Origin: Pseudomonas sp. Irchel s3f7 | GTDB lineage: Bacteria > Pseudomonadota > Gammaproteobacteria > Pseudomonadales > Pseudomonadaceae | Length of the DNA: 64,000 nucleotides | NCBI RefSeq assembly: GCF_900187615.1 | Contig: NZ_FYDO01000008.1 | Span: 1 to 64,000, forward strand | Direction: 5' to 3' | Part shown: piece after piece, positions 27,701 through 38,134 of the stretch | How positions within the stretch are numbered: the first letter of the stretch is position 1 | How the letters are laid out: the number at the start of each line of letters is the position of its first letter | Program-made: the position numbers and the translations under genes | Notes under the pieces: model-generated | The model's database searches: none | What the model was told of the DNA's origin: nothing | The model's input: only the letters and a program-made list of their open reading frames with translations

Positions 27701-28039
27701 ATGCCGCATTTAGAAGCCGTGAACACCCCGCCCACCCGCGCCGATGTCTGGCATGTCAGCAATGCCCACTGCCGTGTGCACTACCAAATGCTCGCCGAAG
27801 CCGAACCGGATCTTTTGTGTCGAGCGCTCAACCTGTTCGCTTTGCAGTTCCTGACGCCGGATCAGGTCAATGTGCAACGCCAGGACGACCTGCTGGTCAT
27901 CGACATCGTCATGGACGGATTGAGCTGGCACCGCGCCCAAGTGATTGCTGAAAAACTTCGTAACCTGATCAGCGTTTGCTCGGTCGAGCTGCAAGCGGCT
28001 GATTCTGCTTGGGGCGAAGCGGCTCAGGCGGCGGGCTGA
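27701..28039 (+). CDS. Small conserved Pseudomonas protein, function unknown
   Basis: 112 aa, not recognised as a named family. GGAG lies 6 bases before the ATG, supporting translation. Soluble, no signal or membrane segment. The centre (DQVNVQRQDDLLVIDIVMDGLSWHRAQVIAEKL pattern, strand-strand-helix) could be an ACT-like small-ligand fold, a weak guess. It is divergent from the Lrp-type regulator, which makes it a candidate target of that regulator. Confidence 0.6.
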   Translation: MPHLEAVNTPPTRADVWHVSNAHCRVHYQMLAEAEPDLLCRALNLFALQFLTPDQVNVQRQDDLLVIDIVMDGLSWHRAQVIAEKLRNLISVCSVELQAADSAWGEAAQAAG

Positions 28040-28127
28040 AAAACCCTGACACGGCTTCGTCGGGTAGTGGCCCAGCGGTCTGCAATGCCACGGCTATCCT
28101 TTGCGGACTTGTTCAAAAGGAGCCCGC

Positions 28128-29912
28128 ATGTCCGTTCAACTCGCCATTCAGGACCGCTGGCTGGATCTCAATGAGGTACTGCGTGAACTGGTCGCCCAAG
28201 GCTTGATCAGCCAGGACTCGGCCGAGCACGCGCTCAATGCCCGACGCCGTCACGCCGCCCATGGCCAGGTGCATCCGCTGGAGTTTATTGCCGATCAGCA
28301 TCTGGACGACTTGAGCCGGCCAGGCAAACGCCTGGACCTCGAAAGCCTCACCCTGTGGCTGTCCCGGCAGGCCGGCCAGCCTTACCTGCGCATCGACCCG
28401 CTGAAAATCAACGTCGCGGCCGTGACGCCGCTGATGTCCTACGCCTTCGCCCAACGCCACAAGATCCTCGCCGTCGCCATCGACCGTGACGCGGTGACAG
28501 TGGCCAGCGCCCAGCCTTACGTCAGCGGTTGGGAAGCCGACTTGACCCACGTGCTCAAGCTGCCGATCAAGCGCGTGGTGGCCAACCCGGTGGACATCCA
28601 GCGTTTCAGCGTCGAATTCTTCCGCTTGGCCAAATCGGTCACCGGGGCGAACAACGCTGATCAGCAGGTCAACACGCTGGGCAACTTCGAGCAGTTGCTC
28701 AACCTCGGCGCCAGCGACCAGGAGCCGGATGCCAACGACGCACACATCGTCAACATCGTCGACTGGCTGTTCCAGTACGCGTTCCAGCAACGCGCCAGCG
28801 ATATCCATATCGAACCTCGACGCGAACAGGGCACCGTGCGGTTTCGCATCGACGGCGTGTTGCACAACGTCTATCAATTTCCGCCGCAGGTCACCATGGC
28901 GATTGTCAGTCGCCTGAAGAGCCTGGGCCGCATGAACGTCGCGGAAAAACGCAAACCTCAGGACGGCCGGGTGAAAACCAAGACACCGGTCGGCGGCGAG
29001 GTCGAGTTGCGCCTGTCGACACTGCCGACGGCCTTTGGCGAAAAAATGGTCATGCGGATTTTCGACCCCGAAGTGCTGCTCAAGGACTTCGATCAGTTGG
29101 GCTTTTCTGCCGATGACCTGCGCCGCTGGCAGGACATGACTCGCCAGCCCAACGGCATCATCCTGGTCACCGGCCCGACCGGTTCGGGCAAGACCACCAC
29201 CCTCTACACCACGCTGAAAAAACTGGCGACGCCGGAGGTCAACCTCTGCACCATCGAAGACCCGATTGAAATGGTCGAGCCGTCGTTCAACCAGATGCAG
29301 GTCCAGCACAACATCGACCTGACCTTCGCCGCCGGTGTGCGGGCGCTGATGCGGCAAGACCCGGACATCATCATGATTGGCGAAATCCGCGATCTGGAGA
29401 CGGCGGAAATGGCAATCCAGGCCGCGCTCACCGGCCACCTCGTGCTGTCGACGCTGCACACCAACGATGCCCCCAGCGCCATCAGCCGCTTGCTTGAACT
29501 CGGCGTGCCGCATTACCTGATCAAGGCCACCGTGCTCGGCGTCATGGCCCAGCGTCTGGTGCGAACCCTGTGCCCGCACTGCAAGGCGCCGATAACACTG
29601 GGGGACGACGACTGGCAAACCCTGACCCGCCCCTGGCAAGCGCCATTGCCGCTCAATGCCCAACGCGCCGTGGGTTGTGCGGAGTGTCGCGATACCGGTT
29701 ATCACGGCCGCGCCGGGGTCTACGAAATCATGCAGCTCAGCGACGGCATGAAAGCGCTGATCCGTCCCGACGCCGACCTGCTGGCCGTGCGAAGGCAAGC
29801 GTTCAAGGAAGGCATGCGCAGCCTGCGCCTGTCGGGGGCACAAAAGGTCGCGGCCGGTTTGACCACGGTTGAAGAGGTATTGCGGGTGACGCCCCAGAGC
29901 GAACAACTTTAG
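28128..29912 (+). CDS. GspE/PilB-family secretion or pilus ATPase, stand-alone
   Basis: 594 aa from ATG 28128 (AAGGAG 8 bases upstream). N-terminal GspE-type domain (about 1-160), then the hexameric ATPase: SDIHIEP (224-230), Walker A GPTGSGKT (349-356), Walker B IIMIGE (414-419), His box LVLSTLHTND, and a tetracysteine zinc motif Cys482, Cys485, Cys517, Cys520. All motifs needed for ATP hydrolysis are present. No pseudopilin, secretin or GspF gene lies nearby, so it may drive a system coded elsewhere. Confidence 0.88.
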   Translation: MSVQLAIQDRWLDLNEVLRELVAQGLISQDSAEHALNARRRHAAHGQVHPLEFIADQHLDDLSRPGKRLDLESLTLWLSRQAGQPYLRIDPLKINVAAVTPLMSYAFAQRHKILAVAIDRDAVTVASAQPYVSGWEADLTHVLKLPIKRVVANPVDIQRFSVEFFRLAKSVTGANNADQQVNTLGNFEQLLNLGASDQEPDANDAHIVNIVDWLFQYAFQQRASDIHIEPRREQGTVRFRIDGVLHNVYQFPPQVTMAIVSRLKSLGRMNVAEKRKPQDGRVKTKTPVGGEVELRLSTLPTAFGEKMVMRIFDPEVLLKDFDQLGFSADDLRRWQDMTRQPNGIILVTGPTGSGKTTTLYTTLKKLATPEVNLCTIEDPIEMVEPSFNQMQVQHNIDLTFAAGVRALMRQDPDIIMIGEIRDLETAEMAIQAALTGHLVLSTLHTNDAPSAISRLLELGVPHYLIKATVLGVMAQRLVRTLCPHCKAPITLGDDDWQTLTRPWQAPLPLNAQRAVGCAECRDTGYHGRAGVYEIMQLSDGMKALIRPDADLLAVRRQAFKEGMRSLRLSGAQKVAAGLTTVEEVLRVTPQSEQL

Positions 29913-29985
29913 GTAAGGCGATGATTGAACTCGATGGGGGGAAGGCAATCCAACGGCGGATTTTATCCATTGGAGTCACCTTTTC

Positions 29986-30306
29986 ATGCGTTTCAAACTT
30001 GCTGTTGCAACCGTCGCTCTGCTGTCTCTGCCTGTCGGTTCGGCAATGGCCGATACGTTTTGGCGGAACGTTCTGACGTCCGGCGCAACCACCGGTTCGT
30101 CTTACCTGACATCCAAGGATCAAAAGCTGGTCGTCGCAACCCAGGATGACGCCAGCAGCTTCGTTGCCAGCGATGGCGGCATCCGCGGGCCTTACCTGGA
30201 AGCCGCCATGCAAGAAGTCCGCGCCGACAACCCGGGCCTGCAAGCCACGGACATGGAGCTGGCGAACGCGATTCTGGCGAAGAATGCCGTGGCTGCTGCG
30301 GAGTAA
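29986..30306 (+). CDS. DUF2388-type exported small protein
   Basis: 106 aa with a signal peptide (MRFKLAVATVALLSLPVGSAMA, cut near 22). The mature part, with SSYLTSKDQKLVVATQDDASSFVAS and RGPYLEAAMQEVR, fits the Pseudomonas DUF2388/TIGR02448 family, whose function is not known. Such genes often occur as several paralogues in one genome. It has its own terminator. Confidence 0.8.
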   Translation: MRFKLAVATVALLSLPVGSAMADTFWRNVLTSGATTGSSYLTSKDQKLVVATQDDASSFVASDGGIRGPYLEAAMQEVRADNPGLQATDMELANAILAKNAVAAAE

Positions 30307-30322
30307 GCTTTGTTGCCGGACT

Positions 30323-30353
30323 AAAAATGCCGCTCACATGAGCGGCATTTTTA
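30323..30353 (+). terminator. Terminator after the DUF2388 gene
   Basis: AAAAATGCCGCT / AGCGGCATTTTT, 12-bp arms around CACATG, 16 bases after the stop, with T5 following. Confidence 0.92.
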
Positions 30354-30361
30354 TATCTGAC

Positions 30362-30406
30362 AGATCGCAGCTCAATCGTAGGCGCTGCCGAAGGCTGCGA
30401 TCTTTT
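30362..30406. repeat. Short dispersed repeat, GATCGCAG / CTGCGATC type
   Basis: Contains TCGTAGGCGCTGCCG and GGCTGCGATCTTTT, also found at 62719-62748. This is a repeat class distinct from the REPINs. It lies just past the gcvP stop and may act as a 3' end structure. Confidence 0.65.
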
Positions 30407-30414
30407 GATCCTGC

Positions 30415-33288
30415 CTAACGGTAATCATCCACCGGCACACACGCACAAAACAGGTTCCGGTCCCCGTACACGTTGTCCACCCGATTCACCGCCGGCCAGT
30501 ATTTATGAGCCTTGGTGTGTGCATCCGGGGTGATTGCCTGTTCGACGCTGTACGGCCGCTCCCAGATGCCGGTGATATCGGCGAGGGTATGCGGTGCCCC
30601 TTTCAACGGATTTTCTTCGGCCGGCCAGTTGCCGTTTTGCACCTCGTTGATTTCCGCACGAATGCTCAACATCGCCCCGATAAAGCGATCCAGCTCGGCC
30701 TTCGACTCACTTTCGGTCGGCTCGACCATCAGCGTCCCCGGCACCGGAAACGACATGGTCGGCGCATGGAATCCGTAGTCCATCAAACGCTTGGCCACAT
30801 CCTCTTCGGTAATGCCGGTCAGCGCCTTGAGCGGTCGCAAATCGAGGATGCATTCGTGGGCCACACGCTCGTTGCGTCCGGTGTAGAGCACCGGAAAGGC
30901 CCCGGCCAAATGCCGCGCCAGGTAATTCGCGGCGAGGATCGCCACTTCACTGACGTCCGCCAGTTGCGGCCCCATCATGGCGATGTACATCCAGCTGATC
31001 GGCAAAATGCTCGCACTGCCCCAAGGCGCAGCGCTGACCGCACCGTTCTGCGGTTGCGGCCCATCGATCGGCACCACCGGGTGATTGGCCACGAACGGCG
31101 CCAGATGCGCACGCACCCCAATCGGCCCCATGCCTGGGCCGCCACCGCCGTGGGGGATGCAGAACGTTTTGTGCAGGTTCATGTGCGACACGTCGGCACC
31201 GATGTCCGCCGGTCGCGCCAGGCCGACCTGGGCATTGAGGTTGGCACCGTCCATGTACACCTGACCGCCGTGCTGGTGGACCACTTCGCAAATCTCGCTG
31301 ATGCCTTCCTCGTATACCCCGTGGGTCGAAGGATAGGTGGCCATCAGGCAAGCCAGTTTGTCCGAGGCCGTGGCAGCTTTTTCCTTCAGATCGTCGAGGT
31401 CGACGTTGCCTGCCTCATCGCATTCGACGATCACCACGCGCATCCCGGCCATTTGTGCCGACGCCGGATTGGTGCCGTGGGCCGACGACGGAATCAGGCA
31501 GATATCCCGACCGCCCTGCTGGCGACTTTCGTGGTATTTGCGGATCGCCAGCAGCCCGGCGTACTCGCCTTGTGCACCCGAATTGGGCTGCATGCAGATC
31601 GCATCGAAACCGGTGATCGCGCAGAGCCAGCGTTCCAGCTCTTCGATCATCAATGTGTAACCCACGGCCTGCTCTTTCGGCACAAACGGGTGCAGGTTGG
31701 CGAACTGCGGCCAGGTGATGGGAATCATCTCGCTGGTGGCGTTGAGCTTCATGGTGCACGAGCCCAGCGGGATCATCGATTGATTGAGCGCCAGGTCCTT
31801 GTTTTCCAGTTGTTTGAGGTAGCGCAACATTTCGGTTTCGCTGTGATGGGCGCTGAACACCGGATGGCGCAGATAGGGCGAAGACCGCAGCAGCCCTTCG
31901 GGAATGCCGCCCGGCAAGACTTCAGCATCCAGATTTTCAATGCTGAGCCCGTTATCGGCCCCGAGAAAAACATCGAACAGTTTGGCGACGGTGGTTTCAT
32001 CGCAGGCCTCATCCAGGCTCAGGCCCAGTTGGCCGCGCCCCAGAATACGCAGGTTGATCTGCGCCGCCCGGGCACTTTCGATGATGGCGGTCTGGGCTCC
32101 ACCGACATCGAGCGTCAGTGTGTCGAAGAAGTGTTGATTGACGCGGTTGATGCCGTTTCGCGCCAGGCCTTCGGCGAGGATGCAGGTCAGGCGATGGACG
32201 CGCTGGGCGATGCGTTTGAGCCCTTCGGGGCCGTGATACACCGCATAAAAACTGGCGATATTGGCCAGCAACACTTGGGCCGTGCAGATGTTCGAATTGG
32301 CCTTTTCCCGACGGATATGTTGCTCGCGGGTTTGCAGGGCCATGCGCAGGGCAATGTTGCCGCGCGCATCTTTGGAGACACCGATGATCCGCCCCGGAAT
32401 CGCCCGCTTGTATTCGTCGCGGCTGGCAAAGAAGGCCGCGTGAGGTCCGCCATAGCCCATCGGCACGCCAAAACGCTGGGATGAACCGAACACCACGTCC
32501 GCGCCCAACTCTCCGGGCGGCGTCAGCAACAGCAGGCTCAACAAATCCGTGGCGACGCAGGCAATCGCTTGCTGCGCATGCAGGTGATCGATCAACGGTC
32601 GCAGGTCATGGATCTCGCCGTGGGTATCTGGGTACTGCAACAACGCGCCGAACACCTGGTGCTGTTTCAAGTTATCCACAGCGTCGACGACCAGCTCGAA
32701 ACCGAAACCTTCGGCGCGGGTCTGCACCACGGAAATGGTTTGCGGATGACAGTTTTCATCGACAAAGAACACATTGCTTTTGGACTTGGCGACACGCTTG
32801 GCCAGGGCCATGGCTTCCGCCGCTGCGGTGGCTTCATCCAGCAACGAAGCGTTGGCCAGCTCCAGACCGGTAAGGTCGATGGTGAGTTGCTGGAAATTCA
32901 GCAGCGCTTCGAGGCGACCTTGGGCAATCTCCGGCTGATAGGGCGTGTAAGCGGTGTACCAGCCTGGGTTTTCCAGCACGTTGCGCAGGATGACGGCCGG
33001 CGTGAGGGTGCCGTGGTAGCCCATGCCGATCAGGCTGGTCCAGACCTGGTTCTGTTCGGCGTAACCCCGCAACTTGGCCAGCGCGGCTTCTTCGTCGAGT
33101 GCCGGGGGCAGATCCAGCGCACGATTCAGGCGGATGCCGGGCGGCACGGTTTGCTCGATCAATTCAACCCGGCTGCCAACACCCAGACTGTCGAGCATTG
33201 CCTGCTGCTCGGCGGCGTCGGGGCCCAAGTGGCGGCGGAGAAAGGCATTGGGGTCGCGTAACTGGCTCAGGGACGGCAACTGGGACAT
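30415..33288 (-). CDS. gcvP: Glycine dehydrogenase (decarboxylating), P-protein
   Basis: 957 aa single-chain P-protein, full length. The PLP lysine is Lys707 in [19 protein letters not shown], followed by the glycine-rich loop. It decarboxylates glycine and passes the aminomethyl group to lipoyl-GcvH. Downstream of gcvT and gcvH but separated from gcvH by a terminator-like hairpin and a REPIN, so expression may be partly independent. Confidence 0.96.
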   Translation of the reverse strand: MSQLPSLSQLRDPNAFLRRHLGPDAAEQQAMLDSLGVGSRVELIEQTVPPGIRLNRALDLPPALDEEAALAKLRGYAEQNQVWTSLIGMGYHGTLTPAVILRNVLENPGWYTAYTPYQPEIAQGRLEALLNFQQLTIDLTGLELANASLLDEATAAAEAMALAKRVAKSKSNVFFVDENCHPQTISVVQTRAEGFGFELVVDAVDNLKQHQVFGALLQYPDTHGEIHDLRPLIDHLHAQQAIACVATDLLSLLLLTPPGELGADVVFGSSQRFGVPMGYGGPHAAFFASRDEYKRAIPGRIIGVSKDARGNIALRMALQTREQHIRREKANSNICTAQVLLANIASFYAVYHGPEGLKRIAQRVHRLTCILAEGLARNGINRVNQHFFDTLTLDVGGAQTAIIESARAAQINLRILGRGQLGLSLDEACDETTVAKLFDVFLGADNGLSIENLDAEVLPGGIPEGLLRSSPYLRHPVFSAHHSETEMLRYLKQLENKDLALNQSMIPLGSCTMKLNATSEMIPITWPQFANLHPFVPKEQAVGYTLMIEELERWLCAITGFDAICMQPNSGAQGEYAGLLAIRKYHESRQQGGRDICLIPSSAHGTNPASAQMAGMRVVIVECDEAGNVDLDDLKEKAATASDKLACLMATYPSTHGVYEEGISEICEVVHQHGGQVYMDGANLNAQVGLARPADIGADVSHMNLHKTFCIPHGGGGPGMGPIGVRAHLAPFVANHPVVPIDGPQPQNGAVSAAPWGSASILPISWMYIAMMGPQLADVSEVAILAANYLARHLAGAFPVLYTGRNERVAHECILDLRPLKALTGITEEDVAKRLMDYGFHAPTMSFPVPGTLMVEPTESESKAELDRFIGAMLSIRAEINEVQNGNWPAEENPLKGAPHTLADITGIWERPYSVEQAITPDAHTKAHKYWPAVNRVDNVYGDRNLFCACVPVDDYR

Positions 33289-33356
33289 GACGGGCTCTCT
33301 CTTGACTGGCGCTCAACGTCGATGCAACACGGTCAAACCAGCATAGCAGCCACCCT

Positions 33357-33458
33357 TGTAGGAGCGAGCTTGCTCGCGATGACAGCGAGCGCGCCGCGGG
33401 GGGCCTGGGTTGTAGCGTTTTCGTTAACGATCCATCGCGAGCAAGCTCGCACCTACAA
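33357..33458. repeat. REPIN between gcvH and gcvP
   Basis: Inverted arms GGAGCGAGCTTGCTCGCGAT and inverse. Its spacer, read on the minus strand, resembles those of the REPINs at 4503, 43009 and 50199 (CGTTAACGA..., CCGCGGCG...), so this copy is inserted in the opposite orientation. Confidence 0.87.
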
Positions 33459-33477
33459 GGGAAAATCGCCAGACAAC

Positions 33478-33503
33478 AAAAAGCCCCGACGGGTCGGGGC
33501 TTT
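33478..33503 (-). terminator. Terminator or attenuator after gcvH
   Basis: AAAGCCCCGAC / GTCGGGGCTTT stem with T5 on the minus strand, 18 bases past the gcvH stop and upstream of gcvP. Confidence 0.85.
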
Positions 33504-33520
33504 GGGGTGACGCTTGAAGC

Positions 33521-33904
33521 TTATTCGCCGATGGCGGTCTTGTAACCGGCGGCATCGAGCAGCTTGTCCAGATCAGCGGTATTGCTTGGCTTGATCTTGA
33601 AGATCCACGCTCCGTACGGGTCGGAGTTGAGCAATTCAGGCTCACCACTCAGTGCTTCGTTGACCGCGATCACTTCACCGGCAATCGGCGAATAGATGTC
33701 GGAAGCGGCTTTAACCGATTCAACGACACCCGCCTGATCACCGGCAGCAAACACGTTGCCAACCTCGGTCAGTTCAACAAACACCACATCACCCAGCGCT
33801 TCCTGCGCGTGATCGCTGATGCCCACGGTGACGGTGCCATCGGCTTCCAGACGTGCCCATTCGTGACTTTCGGCAAAACGCAGGTCGGCAGGGATATTGC
33901 TCAT
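33521..33904 (-). CDS. gcvH: Glycine cleavage system H protein
   Basis: 127 aa from ATG 33904 (GAGG upstream; the frame is open 12 codons further). Lipoyl-accepting Lys65 lies in [15 protein letters not shown], the diagnostic motif. It shuttles the aminomethyl intermediate between GcvP, GcvT and the L-protein. 49 bases after gcvT on the same strand. Confidence 0.96.
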   Translation of the reverse strand: MSNIPADLRFAESHEWARLEADGTVTVGISDHAQEALGDVVFVELTEVGNVFAAGDQAGVVESVKAASDIYSPIAGEVIAVNEALSGEPELLNSDPYGAWIFKIKPSNTADLDKLLDAAGYKTAIGE

Positions 33905-33953
33905 GTTCTGTGTCCTCAGGAAATTGTCAGCGGTCATCAACCGCCAAAAAAGA

Positions 33954-35036
33954 TTAGATCAAGGTTTTGCCGTGGCGAACGAAGGTCGGTTTGACCACCC
34001 GGACCGGGTACCACTTGCCACGGATTTCCACTTCGGCGCGGTCGGCAGTTGCCATCGGCACGCGCGCCAGTGCAATCGACTTGCTTAGCGTAGGAGAGAA
34101 ACTACCACTGGTGATCTCCCCTTCGCCAACATCGGCTATACGAACCACCTGATGAGCACGCAAAACGCCACGCTCCTCGAGGACCAGCCCCACCAGTTTG
34201 TGCTGGATCCCGGCAGTCTTTTCGGCTTCCAGGGCCGAGCGGCCGATGAACTGACGCTTGGCCGGTTCCCAGGCGATGCTCCAGGCCATGTTCGAGGCCA
34301 GGGGTGAAATGTCTTGCTGAATGTCCTGGCCGTAAAGGTTCATGCCGGCCTCGACGCGCAAGGTATCCCGGGCACCAAGGCCTATCGGAGAGATCCCGGC
34401 ACCGACCAGATCGTTGAAAAATCCGGGCGCCTGATCGGCTGGCAGGACGATCTCCAACCCGTCTTCGCCGGTATAACCGGTGCGCGCGATGAACCAGTCA
34501 CCGTCGGGCTGACCTTCGAAGGGCTTGAGTATCTGGATCAGATTGCTTCGGGACTGGCTCACCAGTTCGGCAATTTTCTGCCGGGCGTGGGGACCTTGAA
34601 TGGCCAGCATCGCCATTTCGGAACGCTCGCTCATCTGCACGTCAAAGCCGTCGAGATGGGCTGACATCCACGCGATGTCCTGATCGCGGGTGGACGCATT
34701 GACCACCAGGCGATAACCCTCGTCGAGGCGATAGACGATCATGTCGTCGACGATACCGCCCTGCTCATTGAGCATGGCGCTGTACAACGCACGGCCGGGG
34801 CTGTGCAGGCGCTCGACATCATTGGCCAGCAAATGCTGGAGCCAGGCTTTGGCCTGGGGGCCGCTGACATCGATCACGGTCATGTGGGATACATCGAAGA
34901 CACCGCAATCGCGGCGCACCTGATGGTGCTCCTCGACCTGCGATCCATAATGCAGAGGCATGTCCCAACCGCCAAAATCGACCATCTTCGCGCCAAGGGC
35001 GAGATGAAGGTCATACAGAGGCGTACGCTGTCCCAT
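33954..35036 (-). CDS. gcvT: Glycine cleavage system aminomethyltransferase (T protein)
   Basis: 360 aa folate-dependent aminomethyltransferase. The folate-binding segment [16 protein letters not shown] (about 48-63) and the [11 protein letters not shown] segment are typical. AAGGAG lies 6 bases before ATG 35036. First gene of the leftward gcvTHP set. The 155-base upstream stretch (35037-35191) was checked for a tandem glycine riboswitch pattern and none was found. Confidence 0.95.
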   Translation of the reverse strand: MGQRTPLYDLHLALGAKMVDFGGWDMPLHYGSQVEEHHQVRRDCGVFDVSHMTVIDVSGPQAKAWLQHLLANDVERLHSPGRALYSAMLNEQGGIVDDMIVYRLDEGYRLVVNASTRDQDIAWMSAHLDGFDVQMSERSEMAMLAIQGPHARQKIAELVSQSRSNLIQILKPFEGQPDGDWFIARTGYTGEDGLEIVLPADQAPGFFNDLVGAGISPIGLGARDTLRVEAGMNLYGQDIQQDISPLASNMAWSIAWEPAKRQFIGRSALEAEKTAGIQHKLVGLVLEERGVLRAHQVVRIADVGEGEITSGSFSPTLSKSIALARVPMATADRAEVEIRGKWYPVRVVKPTFVRHGKTLI

Positions 35037-35191
35037 GGGTTTCTCCTTCCGGGCGTGGCGAAGGTGCGGACAAGTGCTGCACAGCTTGAACCCTTTGAAT
35101 TAAAGGCTTTTAGCCGATTTCAGCTACTTGGTCTGTCAGACGGACCGCACCGAATGCCGCGCATTGTAGCCGCAAGGTGTAGGACTGGCAC

Positions 35192-36814
35192 CTAGGTGTT
35201 TCGATGCGCTGAACGTCGGATCAATCCGATGACCGGTAGCAGCCCGACCAACACGAGGGTCAACGCCGGCAAAGACGCCCTCGCCCACTCGCCTTCGCTG
35301 GTCATTTCAAAGATCCGCACAGCCAACGTATCCCAGCCAAACGGGCGCATCAGCAGGGTCGCGGGCATTTCCTTGAGCACATCGACAAAGACTAGCAACG
35401 CTGCGCTCAAGGTGCCGGGCAGCAGCAACGGCAGATACACTTTGAAAAAAAGTCGTGGCCCACTGACGCCTAGGCTACGTGCTGCTTCGGGCAAAGAAGG
35501 TCGTATACGCGCCAGACTGCTTTCCAGCGGCCCGTAAGCGACGGCGATGAAACGCACCAGATACGCCAGCAATAGCGCCGCCAGGCTGCCGAGCAGCAGC
35601 GGTTTGCCAGCGCCGCCGAGCCAGCCCGAGAGCGGAATCACCAGCTCACGATCCAGGTAACTGAATGCCAGCATGATCGACACTGCCAGCACCGAACCGG
35701 GCAAGGCGTAGCCCAGATTGGCCAGGCTGACCCCGGCCCGAATCCCTTGGGTCGGCGCCAGACGCCGGGCAAACGCCAGCACCAGGGCGACGCACACGGT
35801 AATCAACGCCGCCATCGCGCCCAGATACAAGGTATGGACGATCAGCCCGGTGTAACGCTCATCAAGATCCAGGCGTCCGCGCTGCCAGAACCAGACAACC
35901 AATTGCAGCATCGGAATGACGAAAGCGCAGGCGAACACCAGGCCACACCAGGTCATGGCCGCCAACGCCTTGAACCCTCGCAGGTGATACAACGCCTTGA
36001 CCCGTGGTCGCTCGTTGCTCGTCCGGTTGGCCCCGCGAGCACGACGCTCGCCGTACAGCACGACCATCACCACCAGGAGCAACAGACTGGCGAGTTGCGC
36101 GGCGGTAGACAGGCTGAAGAATCCGTACCAGGTCTTGTAGATGGCCGTGGTGAAGGTGTCGAAGTTGAACACCGACACGGCCCCGAAGTCCGCCAGGGTT
36201 TCCATCAGCGCCAACGCAACACCCGCGCCAATGGCCGGCCGAGCCATCGGCAATGCCACCCGCCAAAACGCCTGCCACGGCGATTGGCCCAGGACCCGCG
36301 CCGCTTCCATCAGGCCTTTGCCCTGGGCGAGGAACGCGGTGCGCGCCAGCAGATACACGTAGGGATAGAACACCAGCACGAGCACGACAATCACGCCGCC
36401 CGTGGAGCGAACACGCGGCAGACGCAGCCCCGTACCCAACCATTCGCGCAGCAGGGACTGCACCGGCCCGGCGAAATCCAGCAGGCCGACGAAGACGAAG
36501 GCCAGCACGTAGGCAGGAATGGCGAACGGCAGCATCAACGCCCAATCAAGCCAGCGTCGACCGGGGAATTCGCAAAGGCTGGTCAGCCAGGCAAGGCTCA
36601 CGCCTAGAAGCGTCACACCCACACCGACGCCCAACACCAGGGTCAGCGTATTGCCCAGCAGCCGTGGCATCTGCGTGTCCCAGAGGTGGGACCAGATCTG
36701 TTGATCGATGGTCTGCCAGGACAGCAGCAGCACGCTCAGGGGCAGCAGAACCAACGCAGCGATGGCGAAGACCAGGGGATACCAGCGGCGTTGGGCGGGG
36801 TGGGCCAAGGACAA
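35192..36814 (-). CDS. Iron(III) ABC transporter permease (FbpB/SfuB type)
   Basis: 540 aa fused permease with about twelve membrane segments and two EAA-type loops (LMEAARVLGQSPWQAFWRVALPMA and LPEAARSLGVSGPRLFFKVYLPLL regions), the arrangement of FbpB/HitB. It carries ferric iron delivered by the receptor gene upstream. The start is uncertain: TTG 36814 or TTG 36808. It follows the receptor with a hairpin and REPIN between. No ATPase gene is adjacent, so the ATP-binding partner must be elsewhere. Confidence 0.88.
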   Translation of the reverse strand: MSLAHPAQRRWYPLVFAIAALVLLPLSVLLLSWQTIDQQIWSHLWDTQMPRLLGNTLTLVLGVGVGVTLLGVSLAWLTSLCEFPGRRWLDWALMLPFAIPAYVLAFVFVGLLDFAGPVQSLLREWLGTGLRLPRVRSTGGVIVVLVLVFYPYVYLLARTAFLAQGKGLMEAARVLGQSPWQAFWRVALPMARPAIGAGVALALMETLADFGAVSVFNFDTFTTAIYKTWYGFFSLSTAAQLASLLLLVVMVVLYGERRARGANRTSNERPRVKALYHLRGFKALAAMTWCGLVFACAFVIPMLQLVVWFWQRGRLDLDERYTGLIVHTLYLGAMAALITVCVALVLAFARRLAPTQGIRAGVSLANLGYALPGSVLAVSIMLAFSYLDRELVIPLSGWLGGAGKPLLLGSLAALLLAYLVRFIAVAYGPLESSLARIRPSLPEAARSLGVSGPRLFFKVYLPLLLPGTLSAALLVFVDVLKEMPATLLMRPFGWDTLAVRIFEMTSEGEWARASLPALTLVLVGLLPVIGLIRRSAHRNT

Positions 36815-36860
36815 AGCTCTCTAAACGATGAAATGGTCAGAATTGGAAGTGGATAGATTT

Positions 36861-36945
36861 TGTAGGAGCTGGCTTGCCAGCGAAGACGGCCGAAATATCG
36901 CTGCAACACGCAAGAACGCCTTCGCCAGCAAGCCGGCTCCTACAG
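36861..36945. repeat. REP doublet (REPIN) between iron ABC receptor and permease genes
   Basis: Inverted arms TAGGAGCTGGCTTGCCAGCGA and TTCGCCAGCAAGCCGGCTCCTA (cores 18 bases, one or two differences) around about 40 bases. Confidence 0.85.
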
Positions 36946-36968
36946 GAGCAAAACGCGGGGCGCACAAA

Positions 36969-36994
36969 CAAAACGCCCCGCATAGGCGGGGCGC
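36969..36994 (-). terminator. Terminator-like hairpin after the iron-binding protein gene
   Basis: CGCCCCGC / GCGGGGCG stem with a 4-base loop followed by TTTTGTTT on the minus strand, 15 bases past the receptor stop. Partial read-through would reduce the permease relative to the receptor. Confidence 0.8.
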
Positions 36995-37009
36995 AGTATA
37001 ACGGGCGAC

Positions 37010-38014
37010 TCAGTTCCAGCCAGCGCGATCCATCAGGCGAATCGCTTCGGCCTGGCGCTTGCCGGCTATTTCCACAGGCAAGGTATCGGCAATGAACTTG
37101 CCCCAGGCCGCGACTTCAGCCGATGGCTGCACAGCCGGGTTGGCCGGGAATTCCTGGTTCACATCGGCAAAGATTTTCTGCGCCTCAGGCGTGGTCATCC
37201 ACTCCACCAGCGCCTTGGCCGCTTCCGGGTGCGGGGCGTACTTGGTCAGGCCGATACCCGACAGGTTGACGTGCACGCCACGGTCCGCCTGGTTCGGCCA
37301 GAACAGTTTTACCGGCAAATCCGGCTTCTGCTTGTGCAGGCGGCCGTAGTAGTAGGTGTTGACGATGCCGACGTCGCACTGACCGGCATTGATCGCCTCC
37401 AGCACCGCTACGTCGTCGGAGAACACGTCGGTGGACAGGTTGTTGACCCAGCCCTTGAGGATTTTTTCGGTTTTCTCTGCGCCGTGCACTTCGATCATGG
37501 TGGCGGTCAGGGACTGGTTGTAGACCTTCTTCGCCGTGCGCAGGCACAGGCGACCTTCCCAGTTCTTGTCGGCCAGCGCTTCGTAGGTGGTCAGTTCGCC
37601 CGGTTTCACGCGGTCAGTGGAATAGGCGATGGTCCGCGCCCGCAGGCTCAGGCCGGTCCAGGCATGGGAAGCGGCGCGGTATTGCAGCGGGATGTTGGTG
37701 TCGATGGTTTTCGAGGTGAACGGCTGGAGGATGCCCATCTGCTCGGCCTGCCAGAGGTTACCGGCATCAACGGTCAGCAGCAGGTCGGCCGTGGCGTTCT
37801 CGCCTTCGGCCTTGATCCGCTGCATCAGCGGCGCTTCCTTGTCGGTGATGAATTTCACCTTCACACCGGTTTTCGCGGTGTAGGCATCGAAGACCGGCTT
37901 GATCAGCTCATCGATACGCGAGGAGTAGACCACCACCTCGTCAGCAGCCTGGGCGGCGGTGCTGCCGATCAGGGTCAGGGCGATTGCGGTCAGTAGACGC
38001 TTCGGTGCCAACAT
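37010..38014 (-). CDS. Iron(III) ABC transporter periplasmic binding protein (FbpA type)
   Basis: 334 aa from ATG 38014, signal peptide cut after AQA (about 23). The iron-coordinating tyrosines are in TYYYGR (221-223), as in FbpA/FutA1. The mature protein begins [10 protein letters not shown], typical for the family. The frame runs open to 38062 but without a signal. Upstream of the FbpB-like permease. Confidence 0.9.
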   Translation of the reverse strand: MLAPKRLLTAIALTLIGSTAAQAADEVVVYSSRIDELIKPVFDAYTAKTGVKVKFITDKEAPLMQRIKAEGENATADLLLTVDAGNLWQAEQMGILQPFTSKTIDTNIPLQYRAASHAWTGLSLRARTIAYSTDRVKPGELTTYEALADKNWEGRLCLRTAKKVYNQSLTATMIEVHGAEKTEKILKGWVNNLSTDVFSDDVAVLEAINAGQCDVGIVNTYYYGRLHKQKPDLPVKLFWPNQADRGVHVNLSGIGLTKYAPHPEAAKALVEWMTTPEAQKIFADVNQEFPANPAVQPSAEVAAWGKFIADTLPVEIAGKRQAEAIRLMDRAGWN

Positions 38015-38134
38015 GGGAGCGGTCCCTCGAATGAAAAATGAAGCCAAATGATAAGGACTCACATTTGCCTTCTCAATCGAACACTTCGTGGAGGAGTTAC
38101 CAGATGTTGCACAACCGTAAATCCACCACGCTCC

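Noticed and set aside
35037..35191. Possible glycine riboswitch upstream of gcvT
   Set aside because: The paired aptamer pattern of glycine riboswitches was not found in this 155-base region on the transcribed strand.
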